Assembly (NCBI GenBank): GCA_037447655.1
Contig: JBBHKE010000541.1
Span: forward strand, 62,001 to 126,000
Direction of reading: 5' to 3'
DNA from: Zygnema cylindricum
Lineage: Eukaryota; Streptophyta; Zygnematophyceae; Zygnematales; Zygnemataceae
Length of the DNA: 64,000 nt
Every line of letters starts with the position of its first letter. Within the stretch, counting starts at the first letter, position 1. Shown one piece after another: positions 53,116 through 63,832 of this stretch. Made by a program: the position numbers and the translations under genes. Under the pieces are notes generated by a model that was not told the origin of the DNA, ran no database searches, and was given only the letters and a program-made list of their open reading frames with translations.

Positions 53116-53130
53116 GGTGGGCCCATAACC
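53116..53130 (-). promoter_or_regulatory. Copia-3 primer binding site (initiator tRNA half)
   Basis: GGTTATGGGCCCACC on the minus strand, directly touching the LTR. It is a 15-nt exact complement of the plant initiator tRNA-Met anticodon arm (GGTGGGCCCATAACC). The ATG pairs with the CAU anticodon and is an in-frame gag codon. Confidence 0.85.
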
Positions 53131-53859
53131 TGTTAAAGGTCATGGGCATTTAGACTCGGTTGTGATCCACTCCCACTAAGAGTCACAATTGCACCTACTG
53201 GGATATTCGTCCCTGGAGGAGCAGGTGGAGCACTAGGGCTAATAGGAGCACTTGCAGCGGGAGCTGAGCCATGATCAGACATGTTAGCGGAAGCAAACCC
53301 AAAGAGGAATACCTATCAGACTAGATAAATACTGTAAGATAAGTAACTACAAATGAAAGAGGTCTTTCAACCAAACAAAACATGTACTAGAAGCAAATCA
53401 AAGACAATAGAGCATAAAACACCTTAAACTGCACTCAGTGCCCTCATTTCCTTAACTCTTGTGTAGAATGTATATTCTGTTTTGAATTGATCAATCCTAA
53501 TTGAAGTAAATACTCAAAAGATCTAGAAAACATCTAAAAGATCTAAAAAACATCTGAAAGATCTAGAAAACATCAAAAACGTATGTACATGGTTCACTAG
53601 ACACCCTACTCTCAAAAATCTAAGTGTTTGGACCAGAATTGTCCACTAACAATATCTATACCCTAAAGATCCGGGTGATTCTTAACACGTCCACATTCAT
53701 TAGCGGCCCTACACACTAATTTACTAAAAGATAACTATTCGTGTAGATACTACAAAAAATTTACACTAAATTTGGTCAATATTGAACAGTTGGTATTCCA
53801 ATAATTTTCTAAGTCCTAGACTCAAATTTCTAAGACTTACTAAAGCTTACTTTTCAATA
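53131..53859 (-). repeat. Copia-3 5' LTR (729 bp, internally deleted)
   Basis: TGTTAAAGGTCATGGG through TTTTCAATA. Homologous to both ends of the 2220-bp 3' LTR, with the junction at GATTCTTA/ACACGTCC near 53682. Reverse transcription makes LTRs identical, so the ~1.49-kb loss came after insertion, unless the 3' LTR gained DNA. Confidence 0.88.
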
Positions 53860-53864
53860 ATCTC

Positions 53865-55028
53865 GGACATTCTTGTACGCTTTTCAGATGACGGGCATGT
53901 TCGTGATCTCATCCAATATTCTGTCGTTTGCAGAACATTTCATTCAACAGTCAAAGGCATTCGTGTTTTAAAGATAAGTCGTCTTAGTCTCGAAAAAAAG
54001 GATTTAGACACTCGTCAGTATATTTTAGCTCGTATTGTTCATGCGGCTCCTTGTGTCAAAGAGGTTTCTTTTGGTGATAAAGGTGGTAGTTTCCAGGATA
54101 TTTCACCATCAACTATTCTTTATTGGTGGATAGTCATAAGACGCACTCTTAAACACTTTCTTGCATTTAATTGCTCATTTTCCGCAGCTCATTTAAATGT
54201 CCTGAACGAGATGGAAGTTCTGAATTCAGTGTCTTTGATAGAATGCAGGTTTAATTCCAAGAGAGCCGCAATGTCAAAGTGTAACCCCTTAAGCATAGAA
54301 AGGCTCAGTCTCTACAAGGTACTGTTTGCAGAATCTGATTTTCTTCAGGATATACTACAGGTTTTACCTCAACTCCTCGTCTTGCAATGTGTGACGACGA
54401 GAGATTATACGAGAGAAGGCCGTCTCACAATATCCGTATTGTCTGTCAAGTCAAATTCCTTGTCAACTCTGAAAATTAATGCTTATGTGGGCGTTGTCTA
54501 CATTAACACTCCAAATCTTGAGAAATTGTTGTTACACACCGGCTGTAGCTGTCTCTTTGACATTGGTATTTCTAAGAATTCGAAAAAGTTTTATGTATTC
54601 AAATGATATTTCAGAAGGTTTGTCTTCTCGATCGGCAACCATCACATTGCAGTCTCCCTTACCAGCCAGCTTAGAGGAGCTATCTCCTTTGGGCGAGACG
54701 AACCAACTCCTTTGTCAAAATTTACTCAGGAGTAATGCTAATACTCTGAAAAGCCTAACACTTTGTGGCGACCCTCCTACTGGCAGTGGTGACGCTCTTA
54801 TTAGCAGAGATGTACATCCTCTCCCATGCCTACATAAGCTTTGTTTTGAAAATATTCTTATTGACAAAGGTACGACCGTGGTTGAGAGTCTGTCGTAAAC
54901 TAGAGGAAGTAGCCATCGTATTCAAAGCTGCGCCATTGAACTCTACACTTGTTTTTGCAAGAGTACAGGAGACATTATGGATGCAGCGTTTATATCCAAA
55001 AGTCAAGTTTAGTACACCATGGACCTAA
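53865..55028 (+). pseudogene. F-box-like/LRR gene d, 3' part
   Basis: Continues gene d after Copia-3: DILVRFSDDGHVRDLIQYSV, KGIRVLKISRLSL, TRQYILARIVHAAPCVKEVS, MEVLNSVSLIECRFN, LSIERLSLYKVLFAESDFLQ. A frameshift near 54590 leads to ITLQSPLPASLEELSPLGET and LPCLHKLCFENILID; a second near 54870 leads to PWLRVCRKLEEVAIVFKAAP and the STPWT end. LRR spacing as in gene c. Dead because of Copia-3 and two frameshifts. Confidence 0.85.
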
Positions 55029-56735
55029 CCTATGGCATTTAAAAACCCCTACAACTCGACAATGGTGAATGTTTACGCAAAAAATTGTTTAGAATTGTTG
55101 AAAGAATGTTGGCTGCTCTTCTTTTTATATGCTTGAAGGAAGTAATGTCAATGTTGGCATTATTTTAGATAGGGTTAGGAATTATTTGAATATGTGACCT
55201 ATTTCTGGTTCCATTTGTTGAAAATGCTGAACTTCTATATCAACTTAGTCTGAATAGTCAGCTAGAAGATGAAACAATGCACCTTGTTCCTCTATTTCAG
55301 GAATATAATTATGTCATTTTTTTTTTTGTTTGCTAATTACGTCGCAATTATGATTCTGCAGTGTAAGTTAACATTGATGCAATAAGTGCTGTGCCTATGC
55401 TTTGCTCTTTGTTATTTTCAAGCTCCAGGTGATGCCCGCCTAAGAAAAGGTAGCATTGTCCTCACGTCTGCGCTGGATGAATGATTGGATCAGGAAAGTG
55501 TGCTTCAGCTTTAAACATTAATATGTGTTAATTAGGGCTTCTCATAGTTCTGGTTGGGACAAAATCGTCTGTTTACTCTATCGCCTGTTGTCCTTCTGGT
55601 GTCTGTTATATTTTGTCGTTTTTGTTATTGCAGGACCCTTGCCAAGATTGTAGATTTGAAATTTTATATACTTTCTTGTTTAAATCACGTGCAGCTGATG
55701 TTGTTGTCTGAGAAATGTTAGAGGAGTTTCAGATTCAGAAAAATGGTTGGTCTACTTTTGTGTAAAAATTGGCCAAGCAGTATGAAAAATACGGGACTAA
55801 GACGTTAAAGAAACAAACAGTCTATCCGTCAAAATGAGGTCGAACCCTTCCGATTTTAGGATTCTAAAGCAAATCTGAAAGAAAATGATTGCAGATTCTA
55901 GGGTTCTGAAGCACATGTGAAAAGGATGTGTCTTCAGATAGTCAGGTTTCGACCATTTTACCCAGATGTGAATGGGAATGACTTCTCATTTTAGGATTCA
56001 GGTGAAACAATGCCACTATCAAAAATTAGGGATACAACTTTTGAAGCAAGTGTGAAATATGATACCAAAGTTTCAGAACTTAATACCAGAACTTCTGCAC
56101 ATTTTAAAGCAGACTATTAACGCAGATTATTAACTAGAGAGACGCTATTCTGCAATCATAACTAGTGTGGACAAACAGTACGAATGAAAATTAAATTTCT
56201 CAATTCAAAACACGAATGCTATCGTGGACGATGTTTGGCTGCTCATACACAGACTAACACAAAAATACGAGGATAACGTACGTACTCAGTACGAATGTAA
56301 CTATTCTGTACACACTTGTGTCTAACCAAAATGTCGTATGTGAAAATCAATTCCCGACATCTATAGTGCTGTACATTTGGGAAATCCTATCTATGATTTC
56401 CTGTTTAACTGGTGGCCGTTAACTGCAATAACCACAGAGCCACTACAGGAAGTACACAGCAAATAGCTGTCAATATTATTTGCTTTCAATTCGTGTACGA
56501 ATTCGGTACCTCCACGTACTTTTTTGACTCACCTCTTACGCCAAGTAAAAGCCGCTCTTGCAGCGTGCTTCCCAAAGGAGTTGCATGAATTTCTGTTCAA
56601 AAATCGGCCGCAGTATTGAAAGTGGGATATGCGCCATGTCATAAGGCTTCTCCCTTCTTTAATATGTTGTGTTACTTCCTGGCCTGCTCCTCTCCTATCC
56701 TCCAGTTCTTCCGAAGGTCGTACAAACGATTAGCC
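55029..56735 (+). other. 3' flank of gene d with conserved block d
   Basis: 55050-55300 parallels the flank of genes c and e. 55630-55800 is conserved block d, preceded by TTATTGCAG and beginning GACCCTTGCCAAGATTG, homologous to 13000-13230 and 59600-59860. The remainder (55800-56735) shows no gene. Confidence 0.5.
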
Positions 56736-57940
56736 ATGGCTGTCGTCTGTCCTCTGTCCCCTGTAGCATCATTTCTCCATCTACCACTTCCTGTTATCTC
56801 TGACATTTTTGTACGCTCTTCAAATGGCGGTGAAGTTCGTGATCTCATCCGCTATTCTGTCGTATGCAAGAGCAGTCAGAGGCGTTCATGTTCTCAAGAT
56901 AAGTCGTCCTAATCTCGGAGAAATCGATCATGACAGTCGCCAGTATATTTTAGCTCGTGTTGTTCATGTGGCTCCTTGTGTCGAAGAGGTTTCATTTGGT
57001 GACGACCAGTTCTATAATCCTCAGAAGATTTTACCGCTAACTCTTCTGTATTGGTCGAGCGTGTTAAGGCGCACTCTGAAACGCCGCTTTCTTGTTCGCA
57101 GCTACACGTTTTCTGCAGCTCATTTTAACGCCCTAAACGAAATGGAAGTTCTGGTTTCCGTATCTTTGATAGGGTGCAAATTTTCTTCCAACAGAGCGGC
57201 GATGTCAAAATGCAAACCCTTCAACATAAAAGAACTTAGCATAAATAGGGGTAAGTTTTCAAGAGTATGATTTTCTTCAGCATATACTTAAGTGTTTACC
57301 TAAACTCCACTACTTGGAATATGAGATGACAGATTGCTGTACTGTACTGTCTATCCTGTCAAGTTCTTTAACCACTCTGAAAATTCGCTCTTATCACAAG
57401 ACTGTTAACATTAATACTCCAAATCTTGAAAAATTATGGCTAGACGCCAACTGTAGGGGTCACTTTGACGTTGGTGTTGCTAAGAACTTGAAGAGCATTG
57501 TGTATTCAAGTTTTATTTTTAAGAGTTTGCCTATTCAAGAGGCAGTGATCACACTGCAGTCTCCCTTACCAGCCAGGTTAGAGGAGTTATCTTCCCTGGG
57601 CGAGAAAAGCCGAATCCTCTGTCATATTTTTTGCTGGGGTAATGCTGATACTTTGAAAAACATGACAGTTTGTAACGACGCTCCTATTGGCATTGACATA
57701 CAGCCTCTCCCATGCCTAACGAAGCTTTGTTTTGAAAATATGCCTATTAACAAACAGCCGACCAATTGTATACGCCCGTGGTTGAACGTCTGCCCTTAAC
57801 TAGAGGAAGTAGCCATAAACTTCAAAGCTGCGCCATTGGACTCAAATTTGGACTCTGAAATGGTGTTTGCCTGTGTTAAGGAAACATCATGGGTGCAAGG
57901 TTTATATCCAAAAGTCAAGTTTAGTACCCCGTGGACCTAG
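56736..57940 (+). pseudogene. F-box-like/LRR gene e, decayed
   Basis: ATG 56736 in GCCATGGC begins MAVVCPLSPVASFLHLPLPV, then ISDIFVRSSNGGEVRDLIRY (F-box-like). A small deletion near 56870 shifts frame to GVHVLKISRPNLGEIDHDSR, a second shift near 57268, then NTPNLEKLWLDANCRGHFDV and PCLTKLCFENMPINKQ. TAA at 57797-57799 replaces a Lys codon in CPKLEEVAI. The sequence stays alignable to STPWT at 57940. Closest relative here is gene c, whose flank is also shared. Confidence 0.85.
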
Positions 57941-59495
57941 TGTAATGCATCGAAAGGTTCCTACAACTGGACAACTGTAAATATCTACGCAAATGTTGGC
58001 TACCATTAGCTACAATGTTTTCACTTCACTTTTTTTACATGCTCGAAGGAAGTAATGTCAAAGTTGGTAACAGGTTAGATAGGGTGAGCATTTCTGCCAT
58101 ATGAGATATTTTTGGTTCCGTTTGTTGGCAAAGTTCAATTTCCATATCACCTAGTTTTGAATAGTCAGTTAAGAGGTGAAACAATTGCAACTTCTTCCTC
58201 TCTTTTTGTTGTGCTACACGAGCACACAATTGTACAGTACTTTGTTCAAGTTTTGTAATCAATGACGGAAATAAGGAACACAAGTATGTCAATTTTTTTC
58301 TATCTTTGCTAATTCTGTTGTCTATGATTTTGCAATGAAGTTAACATTGGTGCAGTTACTGTTGTGTCTATGCCTCAGTTTGGTATTTTCCGAAAGATGG
58401 TATCAGGAGAGTCTGTATGCTTCAGCTTCTTAAACAAAGGCTGCTTTCTGGTTAATAAGGCGACTCTCCATATTCTGGTTATTCCCCAGATGTATGGCAG
58501 AAATCACAGAAATGAGGGTTTCTTGACTTGTTAATGCACACTACTTGTTAGAAAATTGTTTTGTAGGTCTCCGGTGGTGGTAGTACACCGCCAATCGCTA
58601 TTAGTGTAGAAGTTTCTTTAGCGTATAAGAATAATTACAGTGGTGTATGCTAATTAAGAATTTGAAAATTTTGAAAGAAATTGTCTACTCTAATTAGAAA
58701 TTAGGGTTTTTTTTTAAATAGTATGGATAATTCTATTGAGAATAATAAAAAAAAAAGCGGGACGGAATTAGCGTACACTACGCTAATAGCGATTGGCGGT
58801 GTAGTGGTAGAAGCGTGCGGTAGTAGGAGGCGGTAGTCGTAGGTAATAGGTAGTAGTGGTAGGTAGTAGTAAGTAGTAGTAGTTAGTAACAGTGGGGAAA
58901 GTAGTGGTAGCAGTGGAAGTAGTAGTAGTAGTGGTAGTAGTAATAACAGTCAGTAGTAGCCGTTTGTAGTATTTTTAGTAGTAGTTGAAGTAGAAACTAA
59001 AACTCGCCTTTCATGTTTTACAGATCTTTAGTTTTATGATCGCTATTGTTGCGGTTATTTGTCGCTGTTTAAATTGAAGTCAGAATGCATCGCTAGCCAT
59101 TTTGCTGACTCCAAGTTTACTTCTGCAATTGAAAGCTGGGATGTTACTGCGACTCCTAGTGAGCCTTTTATTTTTCTCAGGTTAGCTCACGTGAACAGAT
59201 AGTATCTTATTGTCGGTAATTATTAAGGAATTAACTTTTGATGTTTTTAGCAGTCTCTGTTCATTGACCTGCAGTATTTTGGTGCTCCAGTTTGATTCCG
59301 AAAGCTGACCTTTATTTTCATTGACAATAATATTTCATTGGAAATGTGTCGATATCTATTGGTCACATTGTCATGTAACCTAATCACTCTAATAAAGACT
59401 CTTCCTGTAAACGGCCATTAAGAGTCTTGCAAAATCGAATTTATCCACAAATTTGAGCCATTCTTATGGCCAAAGTCCTCTTATTGCTACCTTCG
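57941..59495 (+). repeat. 3' flank of gene e, duplicate of gene c flank
   Basis: Collinear (inverted) with 25445-26860, except for the MITE at 58586-58801. Contains a GTA/GGT trinucleotide-rich tract (58800-58990). No gene. Confidence 0.75.
58586..58801. mobile_element. TA-MITE 4, 216 bp
   Basis: Left CACCGCCAATCGCTATTAG and right end its exact complement, flanked by TA (58584-58585, 58802-58803). The paralogous flank of gene c has a single TA at 26169-26170, an empty site. Non-coding. Confidence 0.92.
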
Positions 59496-59599
59496 CCGAG
59501 CTCCTTTCTTTTGAGGGTTCTAATGTGGATTGAATCACCTTTATATTCTGTCTTCTGCTGTATTTCTGGTGACTATTACGTTTTCTTATTTTTGTTATC

Positions 59600-59860
59600 G
59601 CAGGACCCTTTCCAAGATTGTTGGTTTGAAATTTTACATACTTTCTCTTCCAAGTCTCATTGCAGCGTAAGAGGTGGTCTCAGAAAAGTCAGAGGATGTT
59701 CAGATTCAGAAAAATGGCCGGTCTACTTTTTCGTAAAAATCGGCTACGCAGTAATAGGAGGGAAGAAGCTTGTTCTCTTCTATGAATTTATGTTTTGGAG
59801 CTTTTGTGTTGCAAGCGACACGAAATTGTGTCAGAGTCCCTTTTTGTTTTTCTGGTTTGG
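59600..59860 (+). other. Conserved block e
   Basis: Preceded by TTATCGCAG and beginning GACCCTTTCCAAGATTG. One frame reads MFRFRKMAGLLFRKNRLRSN, matching SFRFRKMTGLLL of copy a, then a stop at 59786. Another frame is open for 163 codons but does not match copy a. It may be a 3' exon or untranslated part of the F-box genes; function unknown. Confidence 0.4.
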
Positions 59861-60239
59861 TGGAAGAAGGCAGTTGTCACTGTCACGAATGCATGATTAT
59901 TGGGTAGTACCGTGTTTAAGCTGGAGGGCTATGATCATTTTTTTGAATTTTTATTGACTCCTGTCTTTGCTTCTTTTGTCCTTTATTTTTTGTCAGATAA
60001 AGTAAAGTTGAGAAACAATACTAAAGGAAAAGACATAGCCTGTTTGTTGCTGTTTCATTTTATGCATGATTTGTTAGATACTTAATTTAAAACTGCGCTT
60101 CTATTGGCTCGCCTTTCTTTCCATCGTATTTTTTTTTCGTTTTGGATCTGTGCTCCGATTTGTAAAATTTAAATGGAAAACTCTACTCGCTGGTAAAAAA
60201 TTAGTTGCTCAGCCAAACCTGCAATAGTGTGGCGTCCGT

Positions 60240-60890
60240 TTGAACCGGAAATTCGATGAAAGAAACCTTCGAAAAAAAAAGTTTAAAATTTAAAATAAAA
60301 CTGAAAATAGCACAGAATATTTGCAATGTTGTTTAATGCTTTCGCTAATACACTGAAAAACAACCGTAAAAACCTCTCATAAATACATCCTGTGTATTTC
60401 GCAAAAGACAAAAAAATGTAAACTATAGCACTTTCTGGTTTTTCTAAAATTATTGGCCTACGATACAATCTTGGATGTTTTCTATTCGAGCTCGGATACA
60501 CTTTCTTTCCAAGTAATTTTTTTTTTCAACACGATTTGCTTTAAAAGAAAATTCTCAAGTATATCACCTCGCACTAATCTCCACCAAAAAAATATGGGCC
60601 GAATATCAGCCTTCGAAATTGAACCAGATTTAGTGCAAATTTTATCACATTTGCACCATATTTAGGGAGGATTTCACGACTGATTTGAAGTTGTACCGAA
60701 AAAGAAACGTGCGAATGCCAAATTCGTTTTAAATATTTTGTCCCAAAGTCGGTACGGATCAAATTAAATTTGTATCCATCACACCAGAAATATTGTGGAT
60801 ACCAGATTTAAACCAGCATTAGTGTGGATTTTATATGTGGGATATTGGATTCCTTTCATCCATAAGAATTGAAGCACATTTAGTGTAGAT
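60240..60890 (-). repeat. Repeat family R, copy E
   Basis: Reverse complement of copies C/D: GCTTTCGCTAATACACTGAA, TTCTATTCGAGCTCGGATAC, CCAGCATTAGTGTGGATTTT. It lacks the hAT element at the position occupied in copy D (a second empty site, near 60560). Confidence 0.75.
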
Positions 60891-60899
60891 AGCCACTTA

Positions 60900-61980
60900 T
60901 TTGAAAATATTATACCAAAATCTGGGATTTTCCATGAATTTCAAACATCCGTTGAGAGTTTTTCTTCAACGACAACAATTTGAAACTAGTTGTGATTTAA
61001 TTCGTTTCTTGCAAGAAAAATATCACCCTAGGCCCATGTTCCCATGGAATATTCACATTATATCTACTATTATGTATTATCTTTTCTGGGTCTGTAAACG
61101 GCCTCCCTGTGTAAGACAAAACATCCAAACTTACTGGAAGATGGGTAAAAAAATAAACAAAAAATAGTGGCAATTGCAACTCAAATCATTGCATAGTACT
61201 ATTTGGTTCTGAAATGTATATATATTGCGTTGCTTAAATGAACTGATTTTTAGTAAACTGACAACCAAAACATTAAGTAATTGCATTTTATTTAACAATT
61301 TACGAAGAAAACTATAACACAAATCGCATCCTAGAAAGGCTTGGTCGAATATTAATATACAATAAATCACAATAAATCACAATGATTCACAATGATTCAT
61401 GATGAATTATAATATCAAAGAGATTCACAAAATGTTACACTGATTGATATTAATCGTAGAACTTCACTATGCAAAACACACACATCGGAATCCGTAAAGA
61501 TTGTATTTTTTAGTTTAGCGTAATTTCATGCTAAAGGTTTTTGTAATCTAAAATGAAAAATATTTACAAACATTATAAACTTACCTTTAGTCATATCATT
61601 AATCAGTAACAAAATAATCTGCTCAGATTTACAAATACGGCGAAGGAAACGCTCAATTGAATGCAAACATTGTGCTAAAAAATATTGTTTTTATTCAGAG
61701 CTGTAACCATTTCTAAAAGCTGTAACATTTTTATTTTCTTCCCTGCAAGTATGTTTGAACACAAGAGATTTGAGTCAAGCCGGGCTAAATGTAGAGGAAA
61801 ACGAATTCCACTTAAAAGAACAAATACCCCTCAAGTTTAAAGAAAAGAAGTGTTATAAGAAGCGTTATAAAAAGTGTTAAAAGCTGATTTTTGTGGAACA
61901 ACTTATTTGGAAAGCCTTGGAGCTAAAGCTAAACAAACAAATTTTGTTGTTAATTCTTAAGGATTGCAACGGAGGGAGAG
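60900..61980. other. Intergenic, no gene recognised
   Basis: AT-rich. Short tandem motif CACAATRAATCACAATGATT (61366-61400). Frames of 60-88 codons have no recognisable domain. Confidence 0.5.
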
Positions 61981-61983
61981 CAT

Positions 61984-62368
61984 GGAAAACCGCCAAGTGG
62001 ATGCTAAGATTGCGTTCCTAAAGGCGGACTTCGACGAGGTACTATTTATAGAGCAACCGGCGGGGTATTTTCAAGAAGCATGGAAACATGCAAAGTTCAG
62101 AAATCACCGTACGGTTTTTAACGTGCATAGTGTGACAAACTGACAACAGAACCCAAAATTGATCGAGTTCTTAGCGGTATGTGAATTGTTCCAACATAGA
62201 GTCACAACTTTGTGTACGGTTCGTACAAAATTTACAAGGCGAACAACTATTTTGGCTATACAAGCGGACTACCTTCTAATCATCAGAGAGCACGTGGACG
62301 CAATCGAGTCGGTTACAAATTCCTTAACGGCTCGAATTGAAATGAAGGATTTGAACGAATTGCAATAA
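61984..62368 (+). pseudogene. Copia-4 RT fragment (another lineage)
   Basis: Reads NRQVDAKIAFLKADFDEVLF and EQPAGYFQEAWKHAKF, corresponding to RT motif A (usually DVKTAFLxGDLxEEIYMEQP). After a break come LIEFLAVCELFQHRVTT and ILAIQADYLLIIREHVDAIE (YVDD degraded to QADY) and LTARIEMKDLNELQ. Divergent from Copia-1 to -3. No LTR nearby. Confidence 0.7.
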
Positions 62369-62388
62369 ATCGTGGGAATGGGATCCGT

Positions 62389-62470
62389 ATCGTAAATAGT
62401 TGCCGATAACGATATTATCGTTCATCAATCGGTTGCTTTCCTCGATAAAACCGATGTGTACTGTAATATC
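62389..62470. mobile_element. hAT-like remnant
   Basis: GCCGATAACGATATTATCG and CTCGATAAAACCGAT resemble the subterminal TATCGG/CCGATA DNA of hAT-1. No termini preserved. Confidence 0.35.
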
Positions 62471-62479
62471 GTAACACTA

Positions 62480-62640
62480 CACCGTGAGTCGCTATTAGTG
62501 TAGAAGACGTATTAAAGTACAGAAACAAAGTAATGTCATAAACGCTATTTCGGGTATAAGGATCCAAAGCGAACAAAATCTTAACGTCAATTAGCACACA
62601 TAACACTAATTTGGATACACATTACCATAGTGTAGGCACT
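62480..62640. mobile_element. TA-MITE, one terminus only
   Basis: CACCGTGAGTCGCTATTAGT after TA (62478-62479) matches the MITE family; no second terminus was found within 500 bp, so the copy is truncated or diverged. Confidence 0.5.
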
Positions 62641-63790
62641 ATAGCTCCTGCTCACATAGTCGACGTTTGAACATGTGAGAACAGGGTTGCGCTGCTTTCA
62701 GCCGTCTTTATTTATGTGAATCAACTAGTGTGGTTTCACGTGTCGACGCCCACCGCTTTCGCAAGTCGTTGCCGTTATCTGCCATTTGTTTTGTTCTTTT
62801 GTACATTAACAAGATTTTTTTTACGGACTCACACATCTTCTACATCACACTATTTCAACCCCCCTTGAATCGAAGTAATTGACGCATTAATTTGTACCTT
62901 CATTAGCGTAAAGGGCAAATATTACTATCAATTTATGTTATGTATGCCATATACAGTATGTCATATCACGTATCACAATCTGGTCCTTACTTTGAATAAG
63001 GAAAATACGGAACTCTAGTTTGAACTATGCAACGATTACTTATAATGAAAAGTCCTCCATAAAGACCAAAAGCACCAACAAGATAGCACTCTAATAATTT
63101 ATTTCTTTGAAGGAAAAACAATTTTAGGCTAAATGACATTCAGAAGGCATAAAAACCAATGAAAACTTACAAAAATGTCTTTGAGCCAAGTCAATCACCC
63201 TAGTTGTTTTTTGATATTGTAGTGATACATCGACAAAATATCGCAATATTATGCTTCCTGATATATTGTACCACTACATCCAAGTTAGTAAGTCGATAAA
63301 AGGTACATGTCGATTATCGGTAAGGGGCTACTAATACACAACACCGTAGTAATTTAGATAAACATATTACAGACGACAACAAGCCACAAACAAGTTGCAA
63401 ACAACCATTAACTGGCCCCTAAGTTTATTTCCAATAGACATTTAACTTTTGCAAGTCAACATATCGACGATAAAAGTCGATATATTTATCGGGCAAACCA
63501 TTTGTATGAAGGACAAAAACAAACCGATCTAATTCTCGTATTTTTTCTACGGAAATAAAATGAAAAATTGGTGTTTTTGTTGGCGCCCACCGATGTTGTT
63601 TAGTCAAGCCCACGTGCACACCTTTGTTAGATCTCTTGCTTCACATCATTAGATGAACACTCTTATGGTATGGTTGTTTGTCGCGTGCCAATTTATAGTA
63701 TCTGTATCTAGTTATTAACATTTACATTAATTGATGTATACTCGCCCACACTTGCACTAAGTACCGACAACATTCAAGTCCTATATTTCT
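62641..63790. other. Intergenic with hAT-like debris
   Basis: 63215-63350 has TATCG-rich DNA ending CTAATACACAACACCG, similar to a hAT-1 right end. No gene recognised; the 64-codon minus frame at 63425-63619 has no domain. Confidence 0.4.
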
Positions 63791-63802
63791 AAAATAGTTT
63801 TT

Positions 63803-63832
63803 ACTGCATCTCTCTCTCTCTCTCTCACACAC
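63803..63832. repeat. (TC)n(AC)n microsatellite
   Basis: About eleven TC units followed by CACACACA. Confidence 0.95.

Larger units (their letters stand above)
51769..53282 (-). pseudogene. Copia-3 gag, split by a MITE
   Basis: First ATG at 53282, inside the 5' LTR (MSDHGSAPAASAPISP..., Pro/Ala-rich), in frame for 52 codons through the LTR end and primer site into VMGPPPKLPIFDGTDYLYWE. The only stop in that stretch is TAA spanning the LTR end; the 3' LTR copy has CAA there, so the ancestral frame was open. Next comes the gag_pre/UBN2-like part: VWFSVRAMYVQLDVT, HIFEFKYSGGSMSDHCHAMK. A MITE (51959-52498) interrupts just before the zinc knuckle CYYCDEKGHVFRMC. Confidence 0.82.
46243..53859 (-). 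mobile_element. Copia-3, Ty1/copia element inside F-box gene d
   Basis: Complete minus-strand element: 3' LTR 46243-48462, pol/gag 48481-53282, primer site 53116-53130, 5' LTR 53131-53859. Exact 5-bp duplication ATCTC (46238-46242 and 53860-53864); removing element plus one duplicate rejoins the gene d frame (LLIIS to DILVRF). In element orientation the LTR begins TATTG and ends AACA, so TA...CA in place of TG...CA. Gag is interrupted by a 540-bp MITE. Multiple stops. Confidence 0.93.

Noticed and set aside
59466-59957. 163-codon frame as a protein gene
   Set aside because: The frame is not the one shared with conserved block a; likely fortuitous in a T-rich region.
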